This document shows, in pieces, positions 42,952-51,589 of a stretch of 64,000 nt of DNA. Each line of letters begins with the position of its first letter. The first letter of the stretch is position 1. The DNA comes from Tropicimonas marinistellae (lineage in GTDB: Bacteria; Pseudomonadota; Alphaproteobacteria; Rhodobacterales; Rhodobacteraceae), in contig NZ_LNCI01000007.1 of NCBI RefSeq assembly GCF_001509585.1, positions 124,001 through 188,000 on the forward strand. Reading direction: 5' to 3'. The position numbers and the translations under genes were made by a program. Under the pieces are notes generated by a model. That model saw only the letters and a list, made by a program, of their open reading frames with translations. It made no database searches and had not been told where the DNA came from.

Positions 42952-44136
42952 TTATTCTCTCGGTTGCCGCGGCAGGACCCACATCAAGGCGTCCCGCAGC
43001 TGGTCCCGCCAGTTGTGCCAATGATGGCCGTCCCAGGAGCTCTGGAACAAGACATCAATGCCTCGATCCGCGAGGAGTTCGGCCAAAGCCTTGTTTTCCC
43101 CGGCCAAACCCTCAAGCTCACCGGTCGATACAAAGGCTCTTGTGGCCTCGGGCGCCGGTGCGCGGCGGACGACCTCCACCAGGCGAGCAACCCGATGGAA
43201 CACCGGATTCGAACGTTGCTTCAGCTTCTCGGGGTCAAGCACGAAGGATCCGGATTTAAGGATCAGACCACCGAAAACCCCGCGAAACCGGAACGCCGTC
43301 GCCAGTGATGCGACGGCGCCAAGACTTGCACCAAGTAGAACGCGGTCCTGAACCCTCGTCGAGATCGAATATCGGTTGGTCACCGCCGGCAAGAGCTCGC
43401 CCACGACATAGCGCGCATGGCGCCGCCCCTGCGGGTACTCACTCATCCTGTCGTCGGCCTGTATCAGGACCGCGACGAGAGGCGGGATGTCACCGGCATC
43501 GATCAGATTGTCCAGCGATGTGGAAAGGTCCGCGTATTCGTCATAATCTCCGCCGTCGTGGATTACGACCAACGGGAAGTCCTGACCATCATCGTAAGCA
43601 TTGGGCAGATACACCCGCTCGTTTCGGGTATGGCCGAACACGGCGCTGTCGACGGTGATCTCCTCCATGTGTCCGCGTGGAGCGCCGCGGTTCAGGCTCC
43701 ATTCCGGTCGGGCATAGCCGAATGTCATTGCGACGGAGTTCTCGCCGAACGGATCGCCGGCGCGATGCGGATTTGTCGGATCAAGAATCCAGTCGTCGCC
43801 ATGGTCAGCGACCACGTTCAGCTTGTACTCGAACCGACCTCCGTCCTCGACGGGGAGCCTGAGGAACCACAGGTCGCTGTCAGGGAGTCGCTGAAAGCGC
43901 TGCCTGTCCACTCCGGCATTGATCCAACGCAGGATCTCGACCGCATGCGCTTCTCCGCGCCACAAGAACGTCAGTGCACCGGGTTCGACGAGCGGCGACG
44001 AAAGCCCGGACAGGAAACGGTCGACCGCGAGCGCGGACTTGTCAGCGGCGGCAAGGAAAGCCCGCAACTGCGGATGCATCTTGCCCGCCCCGGGATCAGG
44101 GCGATGCGCATCCTCCAGATTGGTCGGTACGTTCAT
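42952..44136 (-). CDS. Enterochelin esterase-like (Fes/COG2382) hydrolase
   Basis: 394 aa from ATG 44136. Residues about 40-140 form an E-set/CBM48-like domain ('FLWRGEAHAVEILRWINAG', 'GRFEYKLNVVADHGDDW'); the rest is an esterase-D/Fes alpha/beta hydrolase: 'VYLPNAYDDGQDFPLVVIHD', nucleophile Ser in 'VLLGASLGAVASL', His in 'SSWDGHHWHNWRD'. The Fes family hydrolyses cyclic siderophore esters, but many members do not. First gene of the operon with ATP-grasp ligase and small esterase, suggesting a small-molecule building or tailoring role. Confidence 0.8.
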   Translation of the reverse strand: MNVPTNLEDAHRPDPGAGKMHPQLRAFLAAADKSALAVDRFLSGLSSPLVEPGALTFLWRGEAHAVEILRWINAGVDRQRFQRLPDSDLWFLRLPVEDGGRFEYKLNVVADHGDDWILDPTNPHRAGDPFGENSVAMTFGYARPEWSLNRGAPRGHMEEITVDSAVFGHTRNERVYLPNAYDDGQDFPLVVIHDGGDYDEYADLSTSLDNLIDAGDIPPLVAVLIQADDRMSEYPQGRRHARYVVGELLPAVTNRYSISTRVQDRVLLGASLGAVASLATAFRFRGVFGGLILKSGSFVLDPEKLKQRSNPVFHRVARLVEVVRRAPAPEATRAFVSTGELEGLAGENKALAELLADRGIDVLFQSSWDGHHWHNWRDQLRDALMWVLPRQPRE

Positions 44137-44501
44137 TCTGTTTCTGACCTGCCGATTTCCCTTTTGTCCGCGCAACCGAGCGGCTCCATGCACTCGACGT
44201 AAGTGGTCTGCCGGTTGCGCACAATGCCGGCGTTGGAGGATGGGGCGGACAGTCATTGACCCGTCCAGGCGCTCTCCTCGATGAGCCAATCCACAACGGC
44301 GGCCTGCGCATCGTGCTCAATCGCGACGCCGCCAGCGCCGCGAGGAAGATACGAAGTTGTTCGTCAGATCTGTTGCCACGACACGCAATTGTCCTGGTAT
44401 GTTCGACCGGTAAAGCGCGGCAATTGTCAGTCCGTCTTCGACCTGAGATTCTCATCGTTGATACCGGGGTGTCCGAAGCGATGGCCGCCGAGCGACGTTG
44501 A
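44137..44501. other. Intergenic region, no gene seen
   Basis: 365 bp between the divergent Fes-like gene and the kinase-like gene. It should hold both promoters; no repeat or operator stands out. Confidence 0.4.
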
Positions 44502-45518
44502 ATGCACGTTATACCTGTGACACAGTTCACGTATTTCCGAACACAAACACCGCTCATCCATGTCGCGGGGTCCGATATTCTAACATTCCCATTCATAGCC
44601 CGCAAAAACCACTCAGTATTCGATCCACGGTTTCGCGAGCATGTATGTCGCACGTTACGCGAGTTAGAGGGATACGCCGGAAACTGGGACGTAAGGCGGG
44701 TATGGAAGCGGGAGCGCCCAAAGTCTGTATGCACTGTGCTGCATTGCCAGAATTCGGACACCGGTCAGAGCGTCGCGGTCAAAGCCAATAGTAGGCGGAA
44801 GTTGAATGAACAGCATTTCATCGCATTTTCCGAATTACGAAGCTTCACGTCGCACTGCGTATCAACGCGCCACATGCCCGAAGATCACAGTTTCTTTGTC
44901 ATGGATTGGATCGATGCGCCCACTCTCAACCGGCGGCTTCGGCCCGCGGAGTTAAAACGCCAAAAGGCGCTAACTATGGCCGGGGCATGGCTCTCAAGGC
45001 TGCAAAAAACTTCACTTGAACGCGCCATACCGGCTTCCAGTGCTCACTTCAGGATACGTCCGCCTCACGTATACCGCGGTATTGTAGGGACCGTCGCCAA
45101 AAGGCTGAGGCGGCGAGTGCGAGCACTTTCTCCGCTCACCGGCCCTGTGGTCTTACTGCACGGTGATTTCCACCCGGGAAATGTCTTCGTCAAAGGCACA
45201 AAGCTATTGGCATTTGATCGCCTGTTCAACAAGCATGGCATCGCGTATTTTGATGCCGCATGGTTCCTCTGCCATTTGGCACTCATGCGGGAACGCGCTC
45301 TGGAAAAAGAACGCCCGTGGTCGGGCGACCATGAAGCGGACCGCCGGTATTTTTTCCAAGGCTACGGAGCAATTGGTGAGAAAGAATTGCCAACTTTCGA
45401 TCTAGTCGAGGACATTGCGCTCATAAAGATGTGGCAATCCCGTATTGTCGCTGGAAATCAGCGCGCTAATGGCCTTGTGAGGTCGTACGGCCTCCTTGAG
45501 GGAGCGGCTCGTAAGTAA
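44502..45518 (+). CDS. APH-type phosphotransferase / kinase-like protein
   Basis: 338 aa. The C-terminal half has the APH/choline-kinase core: catalytic loop 'VVLLHGDFHPGNVFVKG' and a DFD-like 'LLAFDRLFNKHGIAYFDAAW'. 'VAVKANSRRKLNEQHFIAFS' could be the N-lobe lysine/Glu pair. The usual second 'D(x)D' is weaker than in antibiotic kinases, so the target may be a sugar, lipid or other small molecule. Base use is noticeably richer in A/T than neighbours, suggesting acquisition by transfer. It stands alone. Confidence 0.7.
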   Translation: MHVIPVTQFTYFRTQTPLIHVAGSDILTFPFIARKNHSVFDPRFREHVCRTLRELEGYAGNWDVRRVWKRERPKSVCTVLHCQNSDTGQSVAVKANSRRKLNEQHFIAFSELRSFTSHCVSTRHMPEDHSFFVMDWIDAPTLNRRLRPAELKRQKALTMAGAWLSRLQKTSLERAIPASSAHFRIRPPHVYRGIVGTVAKRLRRRVRALSPLTGPVVLLHGDFHPGNVFVKGTKLLAFDRLFNKHGIAYFDAAWFLCHLALMRERALEKERPWSGDHEADRRYFFQGYGAIGEKELPTFDLVEDIALIKMWQSRIVAGNQRANGLVRSYGLLEGAARK

Positions 45519-46180
45519 CGCCCGGGTCGGCTAGTGGCCGACTCCAAAGGCGTTACCGTTTGGACGAACGTTTCGACCACACCACTCGGAAGTCCGGGAT
45601 TCAAATGACCTTGAAACCGTCGGACACAAGACCTGTGCTTGGGCGCTTCACGGTCAAGTACGATCTGCGAAGGCGAGAACCGACCGAACCCATCAAATGA
45701 CCTCTGTGGGTCGCTCCTGCATAGCGGGATGATGTTAAGCGGATCTGCACGATTGTCAGAAGTGGGTCTGTATCCGCCCTGTTCGTACGGAGCAACTTGT
45801 TCGCTGGTCCTGATAGATTCCACGAGTCCGGTCCCATACTGCAAGGCGAACTGAAACGTCATTGATATCTGACGGGGAATCGCGACTGCTACGGCTGACG
45901 CCTCGACAATCGCATTGTTGGTCCAGCTGTCTCGGTATTTTCTCCCTCCCGGTCACACGATGCGCTACTGGAAGCGATTGCTGCGGGCCCACATGCGAAA
46001 TCCACCGGCCCCGAGCGCTGTTCTCACCGAGCGGCGAGGTTTGCTGATTGCACAACACTGCCGTTGAACCATTTTCGGGCAAGGGCCGCTGTAGAGACAA
46101 TCCGGACCTTGCCAAGAAACGTTCGACCGTCGCGAACGGCGGTGAGGAGCCCGAAGTGGAGGTGCCACTCCAAACGAGTT
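45519..46180. other. 662-bp stretch with no intact gene
   Basis: No supportable CDS. A minus-strand frame (about 45460-45860) holds a faintly transposase-like 'GTGLVES' motif but lacks any other support. Likely decayed sequence between the kinase-like gene and the DUF3604 gene. Confidence 0.35.
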
Positions 46181-48055
46181 TCATTCCTTAGGCGTGTACC
46201 AGATGGGCGAGGTATACGCGCGTTCCTGGATTGAGATCGGAGCGCCCTCAGGGATTTCAACGCCAAAGACCTTCGCGTCGTAGGTCGTCCATCGCGGTGT
46301 GGGGATTTCCAACACGCGGACATAGTAGAACGCCCGCTGTGTCGGATCGAAATCCGGGTCTTCCCAAAAGCCAGCAAGGATCGCTTGGCCGATGTCATTG
46401 GTCCAGGTTGCCGCCTGCCGATCTACCGTATCGCCTACGGGACCATCACACCCGTCGGCCAGTAGGTTGCGACCGCCGCAAGCGATGTCGACGACCTTCT
46501 CAGCCGTGGTCCCGTCGGCTCTTAGCCAACCCTTCACAATTTGAATGCGGTCGAGGTTGGCGCCGTCAGGATCACGTAAGGCTCGGACAACGAACCGAGG
46601 CGAAGCGCCGTCGGAAGCTGGTGGCAAGTCCGCCCCCATTGGCACACCGTTGTCGTAACCATAGGCAGCAAAATCGGCACGCGGCAGATCGGCTTCGCCA
46701 AACCCATAGCCGGCGAATACTCGAACTCTCAACCTGGTCCCCGTCGTTGCGTAGACCTCTTTTCTCGCCAAGGCGTCCCAAATGCTCTCCCGCGTGTTCT
46801 CTCGGGACCAGACAGCGGCCAGTCCAGAAGCCGAGGTCTGCCATGCGTACTGCGCGACGATATCGTCACCCCCAATTCCGCCGACTACTTCCCGGAACCG
46901 GATTGGATCGGCTGTCGGTTCCACGGCCGAAACCTTGCCAAAGAAGTTGTTCTCTCCAGTTGTGGATAGCGAAGTGTGCGCGTCCGTTGACCCAACCAAA
47001 CCAAACTTGAAGGGGTTCACGCCCGTCTCGGCTTCGTAGCCAAGCCCCCGGCGCAAAGCCATGCGCGCGTATTCCCGCGGCAGCATCTCCGGGGTCTTCG
47101 GCTCTGGGCCGAGTTGGCCTTTGTCCCAGGTCTCGAAGTCTGCGAACTCATCATCAGGCGACAGCATTGGGTGCGTCTCACCGTCGCCCTTCATCTGTGT
47201 CACCTCGTAGAGCGGCTCCCAGCGGGCGCGACGTGTGAAGTAGTCGACATCAAAGGGTTCGCCCGATAGGCGCACCTCGTCGAACATAAGCCCATTCGAA
47301 AGATTGCCATTGTGCGGAATGGCGAGAAGGCGCTGACCAGTAGTCTCCTCGGCCTGCTCCATCCAGGCCCACAGGTCTTCCGGATCGAAGCTGTCGAAGT
47401 TCGAGAAAGGGACGATATTGTCGGCGCCTTCCTTGCCACCCCGAAAGATCACGTTGCGATGCAGGTTGTTCCGGCCTGGGTTCGACGTCCATTCGAACCC
47501 GATCAACGCGGTGAAGAGACCAGGCTCGTTGTGCGCCTCAGCCGCCTCAGTGATGTTCGCCCAGGCGTTGACATAGATCTCGGGGTGGTCGGCGAGCGGG
47601 TCAACACCTCCTGCCTTGGATTGGCTCCAGATTGACCACGCCCCCGCGGGATCGTCCGCCTCCAGTGCCGCGTCAAGTTGTTGGCCAAACGCGGTCGACA
47701 GGAGCGTCGGGTCCTTCTGTGCAAGAAGCGGGGCAAGTCCGAGGTTCTCGGCGTGGTCAGCCACAACCAAGAAATCAAGGCTCCTCTCGAGCCGCGCCTC
47801 GACGCCCGTGCTGGACGTAACCGTCTCGCCTTTGGCGAAGCGAAACGCGTCATCTGGTCCTAGAACGTTGCCCACCATGCCCGCATCCGCAGAGTACGAG
47901 GTGTGGAGATGGGTGTCGCCGAAGAAGACCTGATTGGGGAAACTCTGCTTCGGATACGGCGAGTATTGTTCAGCAGTGGGTTGCGTGCCCGGAATGTCCT
48001 GTGCAGATGCCATTCCGCCGAATATCATGGCGACAAATAAAGAAAGCCGTTTCAT
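46181..48055 (-). CDS. Secreted DUF3604-family protein (PHP-like)
   Basis: 624 aa with a signal peptide (MKRLSLFVAMIFGGMASA). Metal-site-like motifs of the PHP/DUF3604 fold: 'FFGDTHLHTSYSADAGMVGN', 'DFLVVADHAENLG', 'LIGFEWTSNPGRNNLHRNVI', 'LVGSTDAHTSLSTTGENN'. The family is widespread in marine bacteria and thought to be metal-dependent hydrolases, but substrates are not established. Single gene with a promoter in the 450 bp upstream. All His/Asp ligands look present. Confidence 0.88.
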   Translation of the reverse strand: MKRLSLFVAMIFGGMASAQDIPGTQPTAEQYSPYPKQSFPNQVFFGDTHLHTSYSADAGMVGNVLGPDDAFRFAKGETVTSSTGVEARLERSLDFLVVADHAENLGLAPLLAQKDPTLLSTAFGQQLDAALEADDPAGAWSIWSQSKAGGVDPLADHPEIYVNAWANITEAAEAHNEPGLFTALIGFEWTSNPGRNNLHRNVIFRGGKEGADNIVPFSNFDSFDPEDLWAWMEQAEETTGQRLLAIPHNGNLSNGLMFDEVRLSGEPFDVDYFTRRARWEPLYEVTQMKGDGETHPMLSPDDEFADFETWDKGQLGPEPKTPEMLPREYARMALRRGLGYEAETGVNPFKFGLVGSTDAHTSLSTTGENNFFGKVSAVEPTADPIRFREVVGGIGGDDIVAQYAWQTSASGLAAVWSRENTRESIWDALARKEVYATTGTRLRVRVFAGYGFGEADLPRADFAAYGYDNGVPMGADLPPASDGASPRFVVRALRDPDGANLDRIQIVKGWLRADGTTAEKVVDIACGGRNLLADGCDGPVGDTVDRQAATWTNDIGQAILAGFWEDPDFDPTQRAFYYVRVLEIPTPRWTTYDAKVFGVEIPEGAPISIQERAYTSPIWYTPKE

Positions 48056-48507
48056 AAGTATCCCCTAATTTCGGTGCCTATTCTGTTTATTAGCAAAGGC
48101 CCCTAAACTGAGCGACAAATCTGTATCATTCGCTGAACGGCGGCTCTGCCCGACTGCTCGGACCTTTGTTGAGGCCGCCGCTTACGACGGCTCCCCGCCC
48201 ATTTTGAAGAATACAGCAATCGGCGTGGACGGCCGCATCCAGCCGCGGAGCCATCTTCCGAGCGGTTTCGAGGGCAATGACAGTCGTCTCACGTGACCCA
48301 TAGACTCCACGAGACCACTCTTCCGCACCAACTGGAATCGCTCTGGCACCTCCCGCACACATATTCAAATCCGGTCGCAATCCGCCGATTCCCTCGGCAC
48401 AAGGCGGCCCCGCGCGAAAAGGCGGATGTGCTCGCCGCGCAGGCGGTATATGGCTCGTCTGACATCTGGAGCCGCCAGCAATGGCAGGTACAATACGAGG
48501 GTGCATC
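48056..48507. other. Divergent intergenic region, no gene seen
   Basis: 452 bp between the DUF3604 gene (minus) and the Gfo/Idh gene (plus). Frames open here have no recognisable domain or ribosome site. Confidence 0.4.
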
Positions 48508-49482
48508 ATGGCCAACAAGACAACCGATCACATATGCTGGGGCATCCTCGGTTGCGGCGATGTCTGCGAGGTGAAAAGCGGCCCGGCGTTGCAAAAGGCT
48601 GGCCGCTCCTCGGTCCGGATCGTGATGCGCCGCGACGGCGCCAAGGCCGCGGACTATGCCCGCCGGCACGGCGTCGCCCACTGGACCGACGATGCCGACA
48701 CGCTGTTGACCGATCCCGAGATCGATGCCGTCTATATCGCCACGCCGCCTTCTACCCATGCCGATTACGCCATCCGGGCCGTGCAGGCTGGCAAGCACGT
48801 GCTGCTTGAAAAGCCGATGGCGCTGACGGTGGCCGAATGCGATGCGGTGATTGCCGCCCAGAAATCGACGGGACGCAAGCTCTGTGTCGCCTACTACCGG
48901 CGGGCCTTGCCGCGGTTCGAGCATTTCCGCCAGATCGCACAGTCGGGCGAGATCGGCGCGCTTCGCATGGTCGAGATCCGCCACTTCCTGCCCACGGAAG
49001 CCCGCCCCGACCAGCCCTGGAAGATCGACCCGGCGATTGGCGGTGGCGGTTTCTTCACTGATATGCAGACCCACACGCTCGACTGGCTCGGCCATGCCTT
49101 CGGCGCGCCCGTCGCCGTGCGGGGTCTGCGCAAGTTTCAGGCCGGCGCCTATGCCGCCGAAGACCTCGTTAGCTACATCCTCGATTTCGATGGCTTTCCC
49201 GCCATGGGTCTCTGCGCCTATGCCGTCGATCACCGCGAGGAAGGCGTCACGCTCCACGGCAGCGAAGGCTCCGCGCAGATGGGCTTTTTCCGACCCTCCG
49301 CGATCACCCTGACCCGCGCCGGGGAGACCAAGGAGGTCGAGCTTCCCGACCCGCCCCATGTCCACCAGCCCTTCGTCGAACGCGTGGTCGCACATCTCCT
49401 CGACGACGCGCCAAATCCCTGCAGCGCCGATGCGGGACGACAGGTCAACGCGCTTGTCGAACGCATCTTCGCGGGCATCTGA
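48508..49482 (+). CDS. Gfo/Idh/MocA-family oxidoreductase
   Basis: 324 aa from ATG 48508 (GAGGGTG upstream; an ATG 27 bp earlier is possible). Rossmann motif 'WGILGCGDVCEV', 'DAVYIATPPSTHADYAI', the conserved Lys-Pro in 'HVLLEKPMAL', and a C-terminal half with 'GGGGFFTDMQTHTLDWLG' where His may serve in catalysis. NAD(P)-dependent sugar or polyol dehydrogenases of this family oxidise or reduce ring hydroxyls. Same strand as the TctCBA operon 520 bp downstream but outside it. Followed by a degraded winged-helix remnant on the other strand. Confidence 0.85.
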   Translation: MANKTTDHICWGILGCGDVCEVKSGPALQKAGRSSVRIVMRRDGAKAADYARRHGVAHWTDDADTLLTDPEIDAVYIATPPSTHADYAIRAVQAGKHVLLEKPMALTVAECDAVIAAQKSTGRKLCVAYYRRALPRFEHFRQIAQSGEIGALRMVEIRHFLPTEARPDQPWKIDPAIGGGGFFTDMQTHTLDWLGHAFGAPVAVRGLRKFQAGAYAAEDLVSYILDFDGFPAMGLCAYAVDHREEGVTLHGSEGSAQMGFFRPSAITLTRAGETKEVELPDPPHVHQPFVERVVAHLLDDAPNPCSADAGRQVNALVERIFAGI

Positions 49483-49740
49483 CTACGCGCCCTTGGTCGC
49501 GCGAGCACCGCCGTGAACACGCGGTTGCGTCCGATGCCCATCACTTCGGCAACCTGCCCCTGCCCTTGCAACTGCTTCAGGATCGTCTTCGCCGAGGCTC
49601 GCGACAGCGAGGTTGTGTTGGTGATCCGCCGCGTTGTGACGACCGGATCCCGCAACAGCGCCTTCACCACCAGCGACAAGTCCCTCGCCACCCCGGTCCA
49701 CCGCCTTGGGGCCGGCGCTCCGAGTTGAAGTGGCTTGGGA
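49483..49740 (-). pseudogene. C-terminal winged-helix remnant of a regulator-like gene
   Basis: Minus-strand reading gives 'ARDLSLVVKALLRDPVVTTR', 'TNTTSLSRASAKTILKQLQG', 'VMGIGRNRVFTAVLAR', which is the winged-helix end of a Fic- or DUF1612-like regulator. The N-terminal part is missing and the final residues shift frame ('ARATKGA' in another frame). It appears to be a dead gene fragment. Confidence 0.45.
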
Positions 49741-49955
49741 CCGAGGCATGGACGGCGGCGAACATCTGCGAGGTTCCTCGGCTAGTCTTGAGACAATTGA
49801 ACGGGTCGCGTTTCGTCATTCAAGAACGCTACCGGCGCTCTGCCCCGTTGCAAGCCAAGTTCCCCTGACATGGCCCCGCTGAGCGCTGACGGCAGTCAAA
49901 CACACGTTCCTCTGGCAAGACCACGGAATCACTTGACGACGGAAAGGAACGCACT

Positions 49956-49984
49956 CTACCAATTGGTAGGTTACTAATTGGTAG
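49956..49984. promoter_or_regulatory. Tandem palindromic operators upstream of TctC operon
   Basis: CTACCAATTGGTAG at 49956-49969 is a perfect 14-bp palindrome. A second copy, TTACTAATTGGTAG (49971-49984), differs at two positions, with starts 15 bp apart. They end 17 bp before the TctC start (50002). The TetR gene in the same operon (53109) is the likely binder. Confidence 0.75.
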
Positions 49985-50001
49985 CAAACAGGGAGGATAC
50001 A

Positions 50002-51018
50002 ATGTTTGCCCACAAGGGAACTCTTCTGGCGGCCGCCGCGCTGGCGGCGCTGACGCTTTCCGGCACGTCCGCGGTAGCTGAGTGGAAACCGGACAAGCCG
50101 ATCAACATCATCGTGCCCTGGTCGGCCGGCGGATCGACGGATCAGGTGACGCGCGTGGTCGCGCCGATTCTGGAGGAGGCACTCGGAACGCCAATCGTGA
50201 TCGTCAACCAGCCGGGCGCGTCCGGCTCGATTGGAACGAAGGCAGCCCTCGATGCCCCGCGCGACGGCTATACCTGGACCGCAAACGCGATCGCCAATAA
50301 CGCGACCTATGCCGTGACCGGCATGATCGAGGACACCTCGATTGACGATTACCACATCTACCTGCACGTCGCGAACGTGCCCGTTGTCAGCGTCAACGCC
50401 GACGCACCGTACCAGGATTTCGGGGAACTCCTCGAGGCGATGAAGGCCGATGACGTGACGGTTGGGACCGCCGGCGTGAATTCCTCGGGCGGCATGGCGC
50501 TTGCCGCAATCAAGGAGGCTGCCGGCGAGCTCGGCGCTAGAATGGTGACCTATGACGGCGGCAACCCGGCTGTTCTGGCAGCGGCCTCGGGCGAGGTCAT
50601 TGCGACGACACAGCTTGCAGTCGAGCAGACAGAGATGATCAAGGCCGGCAAGTTGCGTGCACTTACCGTGCTCTCGAACAAGGAGTTGATTGTCGAGGGG
50701 CTCGACCCGATCCCGCCAATCACTAACTGGCTGTCAGATATGCCCGTGGCTCCGGACTACTTCGGTGTCTTCATCCCGACGGGAGCGGACGACGAGGTCT
50801 ACGCAACCGTGGACAAGATCTGGGAAGAGAAAGTCATGAACTCCGAAGCGCTCAAAGCCTACGCCACCGAGCGGGGCGCGGATTTCGACCCGAGCTTTGG
50901 TGACATGGCACGCGAGCGCGCCATGCCGGTCGTGATCGCAGAGGCCTGCGCCCGCGTGACCCGCGGCGAGGCGGTGCTCGACCCGTCCGAGATCGGAATT
51001 ACCTGCCCGGCTGAATAG
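50002..51018 (+). CDS. tctC: Tripartite tricarboxylate transporter binding protein (TctC family)
   Basis: 338 aa with signal peptide (MFAHKGTLLAAAALAALTLS). TctC/Bug features: 'KPDKPINIIVPWSAGGSTDQ', 'IVNQPGASGSIGTKAALDAP', 'GYTWTANAIANNATYA'. AGGGAGG precedes the ATG at 50002. It leads the operon and gets a strong hairpin between it and TctB. Ligand is likely an organic acid or sugar acid; the enzymes downstream point to a sugar-like substrate. Symbol is family-level. Confidence 0.9.
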   Translation: MFAHKGTLLAAAALAALTLSGTSAVAEWKPDKPINIIVPWSAGGSTDQVTRVVAPILEEALGTPIVIVNQPGASGSIGTKAALDAPRDGYTWTANAIANNATYAVTGMIEDTSIDDYHIYLHVANVPVVSVNADAPYQDFGELLEAMKADDVTVGTAGVNSSGGMALAAIKEAAGELGARMVTYDGGNPAVLAAASGEVIATTQLAVEQTEMIKAGKLRALTVLSNKELIVEGLDPIPPITNWLSDMPVAPDYFGVFIPTGADDEVYATVDKIWEEKVMNSEALKAYATERGADFDPSFGDMARERAMPVVIAEACARVTRGEAVLDPSEIGITCPAE

Positions 51019-51036
51019 CCACCACTCACAAGGCCC

Positions 51037-51058
51037 GCGCGGGGCCAAGGCCCCGCGC
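51037..51058 (+). terminator. GC hairpin between binding-protein and TctB genes
   Basis: GCGCGGGGCC at 51037-51046 pairs with 51049-51058; realistically an 8-bp stem with a 6-nt loop. No T-run. Probably stabilises or separates the TctC transcript from the membrane genes. Confidence 0.5.
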
Positions 51059-51106
51059 ATCTTCTACGCCCTGGCCGGTGGCCGGGAACTCCCAGGACCC
51101 GAATTC

Positions 51107-51589
51107 ATGCGTTTCGATTCTGCAACCGCCGACCGCCTGACAGCGGCCGCCTTCTTCGCGCTCGGCGCCGCCATGACGTGGGGCGGATATGAGATGGACC
51201 GGCTGGAGATCCGGCAGATCCACCCCGCCTCCATTCCAGGCCTGGTGCCAATGATCCTCGGCGCCGCGCTGATGCTCTGCGCCTTCCTGCTGGCGCTCAG
51301 CGCCAAGCGGACGCCGCGCGAGGCGGACACCGGGAGCGGATCCTGGAAGGATTTCGGCTTCACCGCGATCTGGAGTTGCGTCTTCGCACTCGGTCTTGTC
51401 AGCCGTATCCCCTTCGTGCTTGCCTCCGGCCTCTATATCGCGGGCTTTGCCGGATGGTTCCTGATCCCCGCTGCAACGGATAGCCGAGGCCGCCTCAGAG
51501 CGGTGCTCTTGGTGCTGCTCTTCGGCGCCGTCACCGCCACCGCCATCTCGGCCCTCTTCCGCTACGGTTTCCTGGTGAGGTTGCCCTGA
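51107..51589 (+). CDS. tctB: TctB-family small membrane subunit
   Basis: 160 aa with four hydrophobic helices ('LTAAAFFALGAAMTWGGYEM', 'IPGLVPMILGAALMLCAFLL'). 'IHPASIPGLVPMILG' matches the TctB family. Overlaps TctA by 1 bp (TGATG), 88 bp after TctC. Confidence 0.85.
   Translation: MRFDSATADRLTAAAFFALGAAMTWGGYEMDRLEIRQIHPASIPGLVPMILGAALMLCAFLLALSAKRTPREADTGSGSWKDFGFTAIWSCVFALGLVSRIPFVLASGLYIAGFAGWFLIPAATDSRGRLRAVLLVLLFGAVTATAISALFRYGFLVRLP

Noticed and set aside
42258-43259. 333-codon plus-strand frame
   Set aside because: Runs antisense across the ATP-grasp gene and into the Fes-like gene; not coding by composition.
45458-46184. IS5-like transposase remnant
   Set aside because: Only a 'GTGLVES' motif resembles a transposase; flanking residues do not match in any frame.
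48289-49395. 368-codon minus-strand frame
   Set aside because: Antisense to the Gfo/Idh gene, which has intact motifs.
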